This document shows, one piece after another, positions 14,109 through 23,681 of a stretch of 64,000 nt of DNA (the first letter of the stretch is position 1; each line of letters starts with the position of its first letter). The position numbers and the translations under genes are program-made. The stretch is from an uncultured Porphyromonas sp. (GTDB lineage: Bacteria; Bacteroidota; Bacteroidia; Bacteroidales; Porphyromonadaceae). The stretch is from the NCBI GenBank assembly GCA_900539155.1, contig UQBE01000003.1, positions 1 to 64,000 of the forward strand. The letters run 5' to 3'. The notes under the pieces were generated by a model. The model was given only the letters and a program-made list of their open reading frames with translations. It was not told where the DNA came from and did no database searches.

Positions 14109-16266
14109 GCTGTCGCTGCTCTAGGTCGGCACGAGTGACGCGTACGGTGATCGGGTCGCCAAGGTTGTAGCGCTTGCCGGTGCGTCGCCCACGGAGGCGG
14201 TAGTTCTTCTCATCGTACTCAAAGTAGTCGTCCTCGAGCTTGCGGATCGGTATGAGTCCCTCGCAGTGCGACCCCTTGAGCTCCACATAAAGGCCCCACT
14301 CGGCGACCCCGCTGATGACTCCATCGAAGACCTGTCCCATACGAGCTTTCATATACTCCACCTGCTTGTACTTGATCGAGTCACGCTCTGCCTGTGTGGC
14401 TATCTGCTCCTGCTCGCTGCAGTGCTGGCACTGCTCCTCGAGCTTGCCCTTTGTCACAGAGCGACCACCTGCGTAGTAGCGTGTCAAGAGGCGGTGCACC
14501 ATCAGGTCGGGGTAGCGACGAATAGGCGAGGTGAAGTGGGTGTAGAAAGCAAAGGAGAGTCCGTAGTGGCCGATGTTGTCTGGTGAGTACTCGGCACGGG
14601 TCATAGAGCGGATGGCGAGTGTCTCGATGAGGCTCTCCTCACGCTTGCCCTGGACGCTGTCGAGGAGCTTGTTGAAGGAGCGACTCACCTGACGATTCTC
14701 GCCACTGAGATTGACTTTGTAGCCAAACTTACCAGCAAAAGAGGCGAGCGCCATCAGCTTTTCTTCGCTAGGCTGTGCGTGGACACGGTAGACGAAGTTC
14801 TTCGCCTTCTTGCCCTTGGCACGAACCTGCCCGATGTCCTCAGCAACGGTGCGATTGGCTAGGAGCATAAACTCCTCGATGAGGTGGTGCGACTCATTGT
14901 CTATCACCTCCTCGACACCCGTGGGACGACCCTTGGGGTCTAGAACGAAGCGCACCTCTTGGCTCTGGAACTTGATCGCACCCTCGTCAAAGCGGCGCTT
15001 GCGCAACTGCTGGGAGAGCTCGAAGAGTGGCTGAATGATCGCCTGCTGGGTGTCACTGCGTCCCTCAATCACATCCTGCGCCTCCTCGTAAGTCATGCGC
15101 TGATCGCTCCGGATCACCGTGCGACAGATGCGGTACTGCTGTACGTGCGCTGCATTGTCTAGCGTGAGGATACAGGAGTAAGCATACTTATCCTCGTTGG
15201 GGCGTAGCGAACAGAGATTGTTGCACAGTGCCTCAGGGAGCATCGGGATGGTGCGGTCCACGAGGTAAACGCTGGTGCCACGTGCGTAAGCCTCCTCGTC
15301 AATCTTAGACCCCTCGGTGACGAAGTAAGAGACATCGGCAATGTGAACGCCCACTTCGTGCCGGCCATCGCCGAGGTCACGGTAAGAGAGTGCATCGTCA
15401 AAGTCCTTAGCATCGGCTGGGTCAATGGTGAGCGTCGGCACCTCGCGAAAGTCCTCTCGCTGTGCCAGCTGCTCTTGGGTTATCTCGCCCGAGAGTCGCT
15501 CTGCCTCGTCGATAGCAGCCTGTGGGTAGTCGTAGTCTATATTGTATTCAGTCAGTATGGCGCGCATCTCGGTGTCGTTGTCGCCCGCCTTGCCGAGTAC
15601 CTTGAGGACACGTCCCGTGGGGATCTTGTCCGAGCTAGGCCACTCGGTGATAGCTACCTCCACCTTAGAGTCTCGCTGAGCACCGTTTAGTTCGCTGAGC
15701 GGGATCAGTATGTCGGTCGAGAGGGTGCGGTCTTCGGTGACGAAGATGGCCCAGTCCTTTTTGAATTCCAGTCGCCCGACGAAGGTGTGCTTTGATCGCT
15801 CAATGATATTGATCACCTCGCCCTCTAGATCTCCGCCCTGACGCTTGGCAAAGAGACGCGCCTGTACCCGGTCGCCGTTGAGCGCATGCATGGAGTTACG
15901 CTCAGCGATGAAGATGCTCTTGCCATCCTCGTCAGAGATGAATGCGTTGCGCCCGTTGGAGCGACGCTCGAAGGTGCCGAAGAGCAGAGCTCCCGAGAGA
16001 TTATAGCGATAGGTGCCCGGCTTGACCCGTGTGAGCGTGTCGTCCAGCTCCAGCACCTCGAGGATGCGGCTGATGGACTGGCGCATCGGTTGCTCCGTGA
16101 TGCCGAGTTGCTTGGAGACCTGCTTGTAGTTCCACGTGTGGGTTGGGTTTGTGGCAAAGAGCTTGACGACGGCTCGTGTTAGTTCGTCGAGGTTAAGCCG
16201 CTCAGCTTTGGAGCGTTTGGTAGGGTTCTTCTTGGGTGTGTTTTTCTTTCTAGATGGTTTCGTCAT
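14089..16266 (-). CDS. rnr: Ribonuclease R
   Basis: A 725-residue 3'-to-5' exoribonuclease. Domain order: a basic N-terminus (TKPSRKKNTPKKN), a winged-helix segment (about 25-75), cold-shock domains (about 80-230) and the RNB catalytic domain with TIDPADAKDFDDALS near 275-290, whose aspartates bind magnesium. TSPIRRYPDLMVHR near 580 follows, and a C-terminal S1 domain (DGVISGVAEWGLYVEL) at about 635-720. It acts in degradation of structured RNA and rRNA quality control, fitting the translation-related neighbours rsgA and rlmN. Confidence 0.95.
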   Translation of the reverse strand: MTKPSRKKNTPKKNPTKRSKAERLNLDELTRAVVKLFATNPTHTWNYKQVSKQLGITEQPMRQSISRILEVLELDDTLTRVKPGTYRYNLSGALLFGTFERRSNGRNAFISDEDGKSIFIAERNSMHALNGDRVQARLFAKRQGGDLEGEVINIIERSKHTFVGRLEFKKDWAIFVTEDRTLSTDILIPLSELNGAQRDSKVEVAITEWPSSDKIPTGRVLKVLGKAGDNDTEMRAILTEYNIDYDYPQAAIDEAERLSGEITQEQLAQREDFREVPTLTIDPADAKDFDDALSYRDLGDGRHEVGVHIADVSYFVTEGSKIDEEAYARGTSVYLVDRTIPMLPEALCNNLCSLRPNEDKYAYSCILTLDNAAHVQQYRICRTVIRSDQRMTYEEAQDVIEGRSDTQQAIIQPLFELSQQLRKRRFDEGAIKFQSQEVRFVLDPKGRPTGVEEVIDNESHHLIEEFMLLANRTVAEDIGQVRAKGKKAKNFVYRVHAQPSEEKLMALASFAGKFGYKVNLSGENRQVSRSFNKLLDSVQGKREESLIETLAIRSMTRAEYSPDNIGHYGLSFAFYTHFTSPIRRYPDLMVHRLLTRYYAGGRSVTKGKLEEQCQHCSEQEQIATQAERDSIKYKQVEYMKARMGQVFDGVISGVAEWGLYVELKGSHCEGLIPIRKLEDDYFEYDEKNYRLRGRRTGKRYNLGDPITVRVTRADLEQRQLDFDLV

Positions 16267-16303
16267 AATCGTTTGGTTAATGTGTGTGTATGCGTTTGGG
16301 GAC

Positions 16304-17248
16304 TTACTGCTCGGGTCGGTAGGGTCCGCTGTGCTCGTCCTGGAGGATGCTCAGATAGCTCTTGTATCGCGAGGGGGCAATGCGTCCCTCTTCAAGTGCC
16401 TTGAGGACAGCGCAGCCCGGCTCGTGGAGGTGTGTGCAATTGGCAAAGCGGCAGTCGCTCGAATAGGCAAAGAACTCACGAAAGAAGTGACTCGTGTCCT
16501 CTTCGCTCATCTCTAGCGTGCCAAAAGCTTTGATCCCAGGCGTGTCGATGATCCAGCCCGAGTGCGGAGCTGGTAGTTGATACATCTCCGAGTAAGTAGT
16601 CGTGTGCTGCCCCGTCTCATAGAGCGAAGAGATAGCCTGCGTGGCTAGGTCTAGGTCGGGTATCAAGCTGTTGAGCAGGGTCGACTTGCCGGTGCCTGAG
16701 TGCCCCGCTATGAGCGTGCACTTGCCATCGAGAAGCGATAGCAGCGCGTCGGTGCCTTGATGTTGCAGTGCCGATATGGGGTGGCAGGGATAGCCCAGTG
16801 GGGTATAGATCTCGGTCAGTTCGCGCATCACCTCCTCCTCGTCGGGCTTGAGGTCGTCGACCTTGTTGATGAGGATCTCGGTGGGGATGCGGTACGCCTC
16901 TGCCGTGGCCAGGAAGCGGTCGATGAATGTGTAGGAAGTGCGAGGGCGAGCGATGGTGACCATCAGGAGGGCTAGGTCAATGTTTGCCGCAAGGATGTGC
17001 GACTCCTTCGAGAGGTTGGTGGCGCGCCGTATGATGTAGTTGCGTCGTGGCTCGAGAGACTCTATATAGGAGACCTCCTGCTGTGGATCTGGCGTGAAGT
17101 GCACCCAGTCACCGACCACTACGGGGTTGGTGCTACGAATGCCCTGGATGCGCAGCCGCCCTTTGATCAGGCAGGCGTAAACCCGATCCTCTTCGGGCAC
17201 GTGCACTGCACAGTTATTGCCGATGACCTTGATGACTCTGCCTCGCAT
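16304..17248 (-). CDS. rsgA: Ribosome small subunit-dependent GTPase A
   Basis: A 314-residue circularly permuted GTPase that acts late in 30S maturation. After an OB-fold N-terminus, the G4 motif NKVD (128-131) comes before the P-loop GHSGTGKST (182-190), and DTPGIKAFG (G3) comes last, the RsgA order. The C-terminal zinc knuckle is CRFANCTHLHEPGC. The frame extends 15 codons further upstream, but MRGRVIKVIGNN fits the family start, so the ATG at 17246-17248 is used. It lies 37 bp upstream of rnr. Confidence 0.95.
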   Translation of the reverse strand: MRGRVIKVIGNNCAVHVPEEDRVYACLIKGRLRIQGIRSTNPVVVGDWVHFTPDPQQEVSYIESLEPRRNYIIRRATNLSKESHILAANIDLALLMVTIARPRTSYTFIDRFLATAEAYRIPTEILINKVDDLKPDEEEVMRELTEIYTPLGYPCHPISALQHQGTDALLSLLDGKCTLIAGHSGTGKSTLLNSLIPDLDLATQAISSLYETGQHTTTYSEMYQLPAPHSGWIIDTPGIKAFGTLEMSEEDTSHFFREFFAYSSDCRFANCTHLHEPGCAVLKALEEGRIAPSRYKSYLSILQDEHSGPYRPEQ

Positions 17249-17411
17249 AGGGTAGGGGGAAATGGGGAAAATGTGAGCAAAGCCACAACCCACAGCTTGA
17301 GCGGGGAATAGGGGTAGCCGATGCGGAAACTAGTCTCTCCGCTCCGCCTGCCCGCTCAGGCTGTAGGTGTGACTTGCATAAGGGGTGAAATGATAGGGAG
17401 GGGTAGGGGAA

Positions 17412-17972
17412 TTAGATCGTCATGATCTCCTTCTCCTTAGCTGCTAGAGCCTCCTCGACGCGACCTATGTACTTGTCGTGGAGCTTCTGAGCGTCGTTCT
17501 CCGTTTGCTTGATTGTATCCTCTGGTAGGTCCTCGGCTTTGACCGCTTTCTTCGCAGCGTCAATAGCGTCACGGCGTGCGTTGCGGATGCTGATCTTAGC
17601 CTCCTCGCTCTCAGCCTTGCACTGCTTGACCAGCTCCTTACGACGCTCCTCGGTGAGGGGCGGCATAGTGATGCGGATCATCTCGCCATTGTTCGTCGGT
17701 GTGATACCCAGGTTGGAGTCGAGGATTCCCTTCTCGATATCTTTGATGAGCTTCTTGTCCCACGGTGTGATAGCGAGCGTACGTGCATCGGGTACAGTCA
17801 CTGTCGCAACCTGATTGAGAGGCATCGGCGCCCCATAAGCCTCGACGGTAATGTCGTCTAGTAGGACAGGATTGGCCTTGCCCGCACGTATGCGGTCTAG
17901 CTTGTCCTGAAGAAATTCGACAGCTTTGAGCATAGACTGCTCAGCAGGTTTGGTAAATTGGCTTGTACTCAT
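17412..17972 (-). CDS. frr: Ribosome recycling factor
   Basis: A 186-residue cytosolic factor that splits post-termination ribosomes together with EF-G. DKLDRIRAGKANPVLLDDI (about 28-46) and the three-helix-bundle pattern (ERRKELVKQCK, IRNARRDAIDAAKKA) are diagnostic, and the length is standard. It follows pyrH by 31 bp, the conserved pyrH-frr pair of bacteria. Confidence 0.97.
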   Translation of the reverse strand: MSTSQFTKPAEQSMLKAVEFLQDKLDRIRAGKANPVLLDDITVEAYGAPMPLNQVATVTVPDARTLAITPWDKKLIKDIEKGILDSNLGITPTNNGEMIRITMPPLTEERRKELVKQCKAESEEAKISIRNARRDAIDAAKKAVKAEDLPEDTIKQTENDAQKLHDKYIGRVEEALAAKEKEIMTI

Positions 17973-18003
17973 ATTTCGTTGTGATTGGTTTCTAGGTTAT
18001 TGA

Positions 18004-18729
18004 TTAGGAAACGATAGACCCTATCTCCTCGCCACGCATCACACGAGCCAGATTGCCCGTCGTGTCCATGTCAAAGACGATGATCGGCAGATGGTTCTCC
18101 TGACAAAGTGTCATAGCGGTCAGGTCCATAATCCTGAGCCCACGGTCGTACACCTCTTGGTAGGTGAGACGCGAGAGCTTGGTCGCTGAGGGGTCGCGCT
18201 CAGGATCGGCCGTGTAGATGCCGTCGACGCGGGTCCCCTTGAGCATGATGTCAGCTTGTAGCTCTATGCCACGGAGTGCTGAGGCAGAGTCTGTGGTAAA
18301 GAACGGGTTGCCCGTGCCACCAGCTACGAAGACGATATGCCCCTGCTCCAGCAGTTGGCGAGCTGTGAGCGCATCGTAGTAGCGCGCGTAAGGCTCCATC
18401 GGCGTACTGGTCATGACGACCGCCCGAGGGCTGCCTTGTATAGAGGGGCACTGCGCATTGATCGCCGCACTGATGGCGAGCGCATTGATGACCGTGGCGA
18501 GCATGCCCATACGGTCGCCTGACACACGATCCAGCCCTTCGGCAGAGCCTGCCATACCTCGGAATATGTTGCCACCGCCCACGACGATAGCCACCTCGAC
18601 GCCCATATCGCTAATCTCGATAATCTGCGAGGCGTAGTCGTGGAGCCGTGTCGTGTCGATGCCTTGCTTGGAGCCAGCCGCAAGCGACTCGCCGCTGAGC
18701 TTGAGTAGTACTCGTTTGTATTGAGCCAT
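18004..18729 (-). CDS. pyrH: UMP kinase
   Basis: A 241-residue hexameric kinase of the amino-acid-kinase fold that phosphorylates UMP to UDP. LLKLSGESLAA (8-18), VVGGGNIFRG near 49-58 and DRMGMLATVINALA near 72-85 are the family signatures. The GTP-activated UMP kinase has no P-loop, as seen here. A TATCTTTG box on the minus strand at 18757-18764 gives a leader of about 20-30 nt for the pyrH-frr transcript. Confidence 0.97.
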   Translation of the reverse strand: MAQYKRVLLKLSGESLAAGSKQGIDTTRLHDYASQIIEISDMGVEVAIVVGGGNIFRGMAGSAEGLDRVSGDRMGMLATVINALAISAAINAQCPSIQGSPRAVVMTSTPMEPYARYYDALTARQLLEQGHIVFVAGGTGNPFFTTDSASALRGIELQADIMLKGTRVDGIYTADPERDPSATKLSRLTYQEVYDRGLRIMDLTAMTLCQENHLPIIVFDMDTTGNLARVMRGEEIGSIVS

Positions 18730-18756
18730 AATGGTCTTATCTCATTGTATCCTCTA

Positions 18757-18764
18757 CAAAGATA
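18757..18764 (-). promoter_or_regulatory. Promoter -7 box TATCTTTG for pyrH-frr
   Basis: The plus strand reads CAAAGATA, which is TATCTTTG on the minus strand, 28 bp upstream of the pyrH ATG. Confidence 0.6.
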
Positions 18765-18850
18765 GACAAAAAGAGCTTAGTAGTAAAGCGAAGCGGTAAA
18801 GCTGGCGCACTTTTAGCTTGACTCATCTAATCAATTGAGACTATAAAACA

Positions 18851-19075
18851 GAATATTCACGTGGAAAATCTCAAATCTTCACGTGGATATTTTTTATTTT
18901 CCACGTGGGCGTGATTCATTTCCTCCGAAGTTTTATTTGATTCCTCCGAAGAATTTTTTCTTCCCCACGTGGAAAATAAAAAATATCCACGTGGAGATTT
19001 CAAAATATCCACGTGGAAATCCGTTTTCCCCGACATAGTGCCGTGTTGATATGTAGTCGGGTCTAAATTATTGTA
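18851..19075 (-). repeat. CCACGTGG array element, copy B
   Basis: Boxes start at 18857 (TCACGTGG), 18879 (TCACGTGG), 18901, 18965, 18987 and 19009, the same 22-22-64-22-22 geometry as copy A but in reverse orientation. Past the boxes it carries CCGACATAGTGCCGTGTTGAT and a segment ending TAAATTATTGTAA, both shared with the truncated copy at 39407-39554. The heptamer tract and MITE end found with copies A and C are missing here. The gap between pyrH and the flippase gene holds nothing else that I can identify. Confidence 0.85.
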
Positions 19076-19189
19076 ATAAGCCGGCTTTGGATTTCTCTAG
19101 CTGAGCTGATGCATTACAATCGCTCTGTCAGGAACTACACAGATCCCTTCTAGAAATAAATCGTGTTTTTCAGCACCTCAAAATAGGGC

Positions 19190-20476
19190 TTAGCCGTTGC
19201 TCTGCTGGAGCTGCTGGTCGTGTCGGCGCAAGAGGTAGAGGAGCCAGCCTCCGTAGAGCAAGTGATAGAGTGCGATGACTAGGTAGTAGGTGGAGACGGT
19301 CTCGGCGAAGGGTGTGCGCAAGACGTAGATAAGTAGCACCAGGAGGGCAACCTGCAGGAAGAGGTTGAGCAGTTGGATCTGTAGGTGCGCTCTTTGCCGC
19401 CCGATGATGTCGGGGATGACGTTGATGATGGAGGTGAAGAAGAAGATGAGCAGGTAAACGAGCATAGCGCGTATGATCTCTGTGCAGGCTGCGTACTCGG
19501 GAGCTAAGAGCCAGCGAACTAGATAAGGCATAGCCCACCAGAGAATTAAGAGCGTGGGGATGCCTGCCACGAGCGTTAGCATGAGCAGCGGGCGGACGAG
19601 CGGTCGCCAGGGTGCCTGCGCGTGGTGTGCTACGGAGAGACGGTTGAAGTAGACCTGACTGACGCTATCTGCGATGAGCTGTATGGGACGGCGTGCCAGC
19701 ATCGTTGCCATAGTGACTAGTCCTATCTCGACGGTGGTGTAGCCTAGCGGTAGCATGAGGATTAGGATTGACCCGAGGAGGGTGGTGATGGCTGCCTGAG
19801 GAAGGCTAAAGAGGGGGAAGGCTCTGTACTTGCGAGCCACTTGCCCGAGCTCTCTACGACTGCTTGGGTTATTGGTTTGCCTGCTATGTTTGAGGGGTCG
19901 CAGGAGTGGAATGAGTGCGAGCAGCGTTGAGGCTATTTGCGCGCCCCACAAGCTCCAGACGGAGGGGGAGAAGAGTCCGAAGCCCACTTTGAGTCCATTA
20001 TTGCCCAGTCCCTGCACCGCCTTGCTGGTGGCGATACGCTTGAACTGTCCTAGGCTTAGCGCGTAGTTGCTGAGTGTAGCGCACAGTCCCAAGGTGCAGA
20101 CGACGGGTGGAATAAGCCAGAGCTTACCCTGCAGGGTAGCGTAGCGGGTGGTGCCGATCCACGGCTCGAAGGCTAGGGTGAGGGCGAGTAGGGCGAGCGT
20201 CACTAGAGCTGTAATCCAAAGGGTGAGTCGTAACAAGTGGTCTCGCTCTAAGGGCTCTTGGCAGACGACGATAGCCTGCTCGTAGCGTCCCCCCACAGCG
20301 ATGCTGAGCAGCGTGGCAATGGAGAGGATGAGTGCTAGGTCGCCTAGCGTGTCTGGTGTGTATATTCTACTGACCCATGGTAGGAGAAGTAGGGCTATCA
20401 GCTGTACCCCGACGCCGACAGAGAGGAGTAGACCGCTGTCGGCTAGTATGGAGCGTAGTGATCGGGGCACTTTCAC
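19190..20476 (-). CDS. Wzx-like polysaccharide flippase (MOP superfamily)
   Basis: A 428-residue inner-membrane protein with about 12 hydrophobic segments. The start MKVPRSLRSILADSGLLLSVGVGVQLIALLL, the early WVSRIYTPDTLGDLA and GGRYEQAIV are typical of O-antigen/teichoic flippases (RfbX/PF01943 type) that move lipid-linked sugars across the membrane. It ends near a CCACGTGG repeat and starts 4 bp after the cdsA stop, so it is co-transcribed with cdsA. No glycosyltransferase cluster is nearby, so its lipid-linked substrate cannot be inferred from context. Confidence 0.8.
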   Translation of the reverse strand: MKVPRSLRSILADSGLLLSVGVGVQLIALLLLPWVSRIYTPDTLGDLALILSIATLLSIAVGGRYEQAIVVCQEPLERDHLLRLTLWITALVTLALLALTLAFEPWIGTTRYATLQGKLWLIPPVVCTLGLCATLSNYALSLGQFKRIATSKAVQGLGNNGLKVGFGLFSPSVWSLWGAQIASTLLALIPLLRPLKHSRQTNNPSSRRELGQVARKYRAFPLFSLPQAAITTLLGSILILMLPLGYTTVEIGLVTMATMLARRPIQLIADSVSQVYFNRLSVAHHAQAPWRPLVRPLLMLTLVAGIPTLLILWWAMPYLVRWLLAPEYAACTEIIRAMLVYLLIFFFTSIINVIPDIIGRQRAHLQIQLLNLFLQVALLVLLIYVLRTPFAETVSTYYLVIALYHLLYGGWLLYLLRRHDQQLQQSNG

Positions 20477-20480
20477 AGCT

Positions 20481-21326
20481 TTAGTATAGGTCGAGGACGG
20501 CTAGGAGCAGATAGACGGCAGGCACTGCTAGGAGGAAACTGTCTATGCGATCCAGAATGCCTCCGTGACCTGGGATGAGCTTGCCCGAATCCTTGACACC
20601 GGCCTGACGCTTGAGACTGCTCTCGAAGAGGTCGCCGATGGTGCCAAAGATGGCGACGACTGCAGAGGTAAGCAAGATGTGCAGCCAGCTTAAATCTGTG
20701 AAGAGGAGCAGGCGTAGGATGACCGCTGAGAGAAGGACGAGGATGAGTCCTCCGATGGAGCCTTCGACGGTCTTCTTTGGTGAGATGCTTGGTGCTAGTC
20801 TCCTTTTGCCCCATCGTGAGCCGACGAGGTAAGCGCCCGTGTCATTGACCCATATAAAGATGAAGATGGCGAGGAGGAGTAACCCGTTGAATTGTGTCAT
20901 TGAGGACGAAGACGTGGGATCTAGCGTCAGTCTGATAGCTAGCGCGAGAGGCACCGCTATGTAGATTTGCCCGATGAGGCTGTTGCCGAGGCTCGGGAGC
21001 ATAGCCTCGTGCGGGAGGAATGTAGAGCGACAGACCACATAAAGTAGGTAGAGCAGGTAAGGAAGGAAGATAGCTAGCCCGTGACTGATCGCCATGCCAT
21101 ACTGCGCCGTAGCGTAGAGGAGCCAGACGGCGGCTGCGCAGTCGAGTACGATGCGGAAGATGTAGGGGCGGTTGACGCCGGTGAGTCGGTTGAACTCGAT
21201 GATCCCTGCCACAGCAAAGACGGAGAGCAAGATCCACAAACCCCAGACCATAGAGAGTGTTAAGGCTAGCACAATCAGTGCTACGTAGACAGTGCCCGAG
21301 ATAAGGCGAGTGGTAAAGGTCGACAT
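20481..21326 (-). CDS. cdsA: Phosphatidate cytidylyltransferase
   Basis: A 281-residue integral membrane enzyme that makes CDP-diacylglycerol from phosphatidate and CTP. About eight membrane segments are present. The catalytic block SPKKTVEGSIGG (about 183-194) and the C-terminal signature KDSGKLIPGHGGILDRIDS near 245-263 are family-defining. ftsH lies 105 bp upstream on the same strand, the ftsH-cdsA order common in Porphyromonas-type genomes. Confidence 0.95.
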   Translation of the reverse strand: MSTFTTRLISGTVYVALIVLALTLSMVWGLWILLSVFAVAGIIEFNRLTGVNRPYIFRIVLDCAAAVWLLYATAQYGMAISHGLAIFLPYLLYLLYVVCRSTFLPHEAMLPSLGNSLIGQIYIAVPLALAIRLTLDPTSSSSMTQFNGLLLLAIFIFIWVNDTGAYLVGSRWGKRRLAPSISPKKTVEGSIGGLILVLLSAVILRLLLFTDLSWLHILLTSAVVAIFGTIGDLFESSLKRQAGVKDSGKLIPGHGGILDRIDSFLLAVPAVYLLLAVLDLY

Positions 21327-21431
21327 GGTAGCGTTGTATTCAGTGATTGTCGTGTGTTACGTAGAGCTTAATAAGTTAGTCGGACAGAGACGCTCAGCGA
21401 GTGAGTATCTCTGCCCGACTTCTAGATAGGA

Positions 21432-23543
21432 CTATTCGTCACCTGTAGGCTCCTCATCGTTTTTCTCATCTGAGGGAGCGGGTGTAGGCTGATCCACCTC
21501 CTTTTTAATATAGGGCGGGGGAGTGGCACTAGCGAGTCGCTTGGCACGCGCTGCCTCGTTGAGCGCATCCAGCTCGTCCGAGCGGGAGATCCACTGACGC
21601 TTGCCGAGAATCCTCTCCACATCTTCCGTGTAAATCACCTCACGCTCTAGGAGTAGCTGCGCTAACTGGTGATGCTGCTCGGCATACTGTGTCAGGAGCT
21701 CCTTGGCACGGGCATACTGTGTAGCGATGAGCTTGGAGACCTCCTGGTCAATGATGACTGCCGTCTCCTCACTGTACGGCTTTTGGAAGTTATAGCCGTC
21801 GCTCTGCGAGTCGGCGTAGTTGAGGTTGGGCAGCTTGTCACTCATACCGTAGTAAGTGATCATAGCGTAGGCGAGCTTGGTGACACGCTCTAGGTCGTTG
21901 GCGGCGCCTGTCGAGATGCGATTGAGGAACAGCTCCTCAGCAGCACGCCCGCCCAACAGTGAGCAGAGTTCGTCGAGGAGTACCTGCGTGTGGGTGATTT
22001 GGCGCTCCTCTGGCATATACCAAGCGGCGCCAAGTGCCTTGCCACGAGGCACGATGGTAACCTTGACTAGGGGGTTGCCATACTCGGTCATCCAGCTGAT
22101 GGTGGCGTGACCCGCCTCGTGGATGGCAATGCTGCGACGCTCGTCCTCGGTGATGATCTTGTTCTTCTTCTCCAGACCTCCGATGATACGATCCACCGCA
22201 TCCATGAAGTCTTGCTTCTCGATCGCCTGCTTGTCGTGGCGAGCCGCTATGAGTGCTGCCTCGTTGCAGACGTTTGCTATGTCTGCTCCCGAGAAGCCTG
22301 GCGTCTGTCGTGATAGTTGATCCACATCTACATCGGGTCCCAGCTTGAGTCCCTTCATGTGTACGAGGAAGATCTCCTTGCGGTCGTTCAGGTCGGGTAG
22401 GTCTACGTAGATCTGACGGTCGAAGCGGCCCGCACGTAGGAGCGCCTTGTCGAGGATGTCTACACGGTTCGTCGCTGCGAGGATGATGACGCCGCTATTG
22501 CCGTCGAAGCCGTCCATCTCGGTGAGGAGCTGATTGAGCGTGTTCTCCCGCTCATCATTACTGCTGAAGCCTGCGTTCTTGCTTCGCGCACGCCCCACGG
22601 CATCAATCTCGTCGATGAAGATGATACAGGGCGACTTCTCCTTAGCTTGCTTGAAGAGGTCTCGGACGCGTGAAGCTCCTACACCGACGAACATCTCCAC
22701 GAAGTCTGAACCAGAGATTGAGAAGAACGGCACGTGCGCCTCGCCAGCGACCGCCTTCGCAAAGAGCGTCTTACCAGTGCCTGGAGGGCCCACGAGGAGC
22801 GCTCCCTTGGGAATCTTACCGCCCAGCTTGGTGTACTTGTCGGGGTTCTTGAGGAACTCGACAATCTCCTGCAGCTCCTGCTTAGCTTCGTGAAGCCCCG
22901 CCACATCGTCAAAGGTGACGTGCGACTCCTTCTTGTCATAGAGCTTAGCCTTGGACTTACCGACATTAAAGACTCCGCCAGGGCCACCGTTCTTGCCTCC
23001 GGAGCCAGCGCTCATGCGACGGAAGATCCATATCCAGAAGACAACAATCAGAATCAGTGGTAGCCAGTTGGCTAGGATGACCCAGAAGCTCATGTTGTCA
23101 GTCTTGTACTTGACATCTATGGCGATGTTTTCCCTCTCGATAAACTCGTCAAAGCGGTCGACCGAGGGAGGCATACACTTGACCTGATACTGAGCTTTGG
23201 TAATACTAAAAGGGAAGCCCCGCTGCTCGATGTTTTGTAGCTCCTGCTCGCTGTAGACCATGCTCACCTTCTTAGGATTAAGCGTAGCGACAGCGACACC
23301 CTTGGTGCGGTTGACCTCCACCTTGGTGGCGACCTCCTTGCGGAGCAATTGCTGAAACTCCGTCCAGGCTACCTCCTTATTATTGGTAGGCTGCTCAGAC
23401 GGCAGGAAGAAGAGCATCCCCAAGATCAGTATGGCCGACAGGTAGAGCCACATCGGATTAAAGCGACGCTTGCCACGCCGTGGATCCGATCCCTGCGGGT
23501 TAGGAGTGGGAGTACCCAGAGGGTTTTTAATATGCTTATTCAT
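21432..23543 (-). CDS. ftsH: ATP-dependent zinc metalloprotease FtsH
   Basis: 703 residues from the ATG at 23541-23543. It is a membrane-anchored AAA protease that degrades misfolded and regulatory membrane proteins. Two membrane segments (about 31-47 and 151-175) flank the periplasmic domain. Walker A is GPPGTGKT at 252-259 and Walker B is IIFIDEID at 307-314. The zinc site is HEAGH at 475-479. The frame opens 30 codons earlier, but that extension is not hydrophobic and overlaps the promoter-like TACCTTTG at 23623-23630, so the later ATG is preferred. The C-terminal 60 residues are Pro/Glu/Asp-rich and probably flexible. Confidence 0.96.
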   Translation of the reverse strand: MNKHIKNPLGTPTPNPQGSDPRRGKRRFNPMWLYLSAILILGMLFFLPSEQPTNNKEVAWTEFQQLLRKEVATKVEVNRTKGVAVATLNPKKVSMVYSEQELQNIEQRGFPFSITKAQYQVKCMPPSVDRFDEFIERENIAIDVKYKTDNMSFWVILANWLPLILIVVFWIWIFRRMSAGSGGKNGGPGGVFNVGKSKAKLYDKKESHVTFDDVAGLHEAKQELQEIVEFLKNPDKYTKLGGKIPKGALLVGPPGTGKTLFAKAVAGEAHVPFFSISGSDFVEMFVGVGASRVRDLFKQAKEKSPCIIFIDEIDAVGRARSKNAGFSSNDERENTLNQLLTEMDGFDGNSGVIILAATNRVDILDKALLRAGRFDRQIYVDLPDLNDRKEIFLVHMKGLKLGPDVDVDQLSRQTPGFSGADIANVCNEAALIAARHDKQAIEKQDFMDAVDRIIGGLEKKNKIITEDERRSIAIHEAGHATISWMTEYGNPLVKVTIVPRGKALGAAWYMPEERQITHTQVLLDELCSLLGGRAAEELFLNRISTGAANDLERVTKLAYAMITYYGMSDKLPNLNYADSQSDGYNFQKPYSEETAVIIDQEVSKLIATQYARAKELLTQYAEQHHQLAQLLLEREVIYTEDVERILGKRQWISRSDELDALNEAARAKRLASATPPPYIKKEVDQPTPAPSDEKNDEEPTGDE

Positions 23544-23622
23544 CAATAGAGTTCTTTCTAGTTCATCTCTCAAAAAGCGTACCACAATCCACCTTGCAGA
23601 CCTATTGGCACACCTTTGCTCG

Positions 23623-23630
23623 CAAAGGTA
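23623..23630 (-). promoter_or_regulatory. Promoter -7 box TACCTTTG for ftsH
   Basis: The plus strand reads CAAAGGTA. The minus-strand TACCTTTG lies about 80 bp upstream of the chosen ftsH ATG. Confidence 0.5.
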
Positions 23631-23681
23631 CAAAATAACCCCATAGAGAGTTTGTGTCCTAGCGGGGTGCTTGTTAGAGCA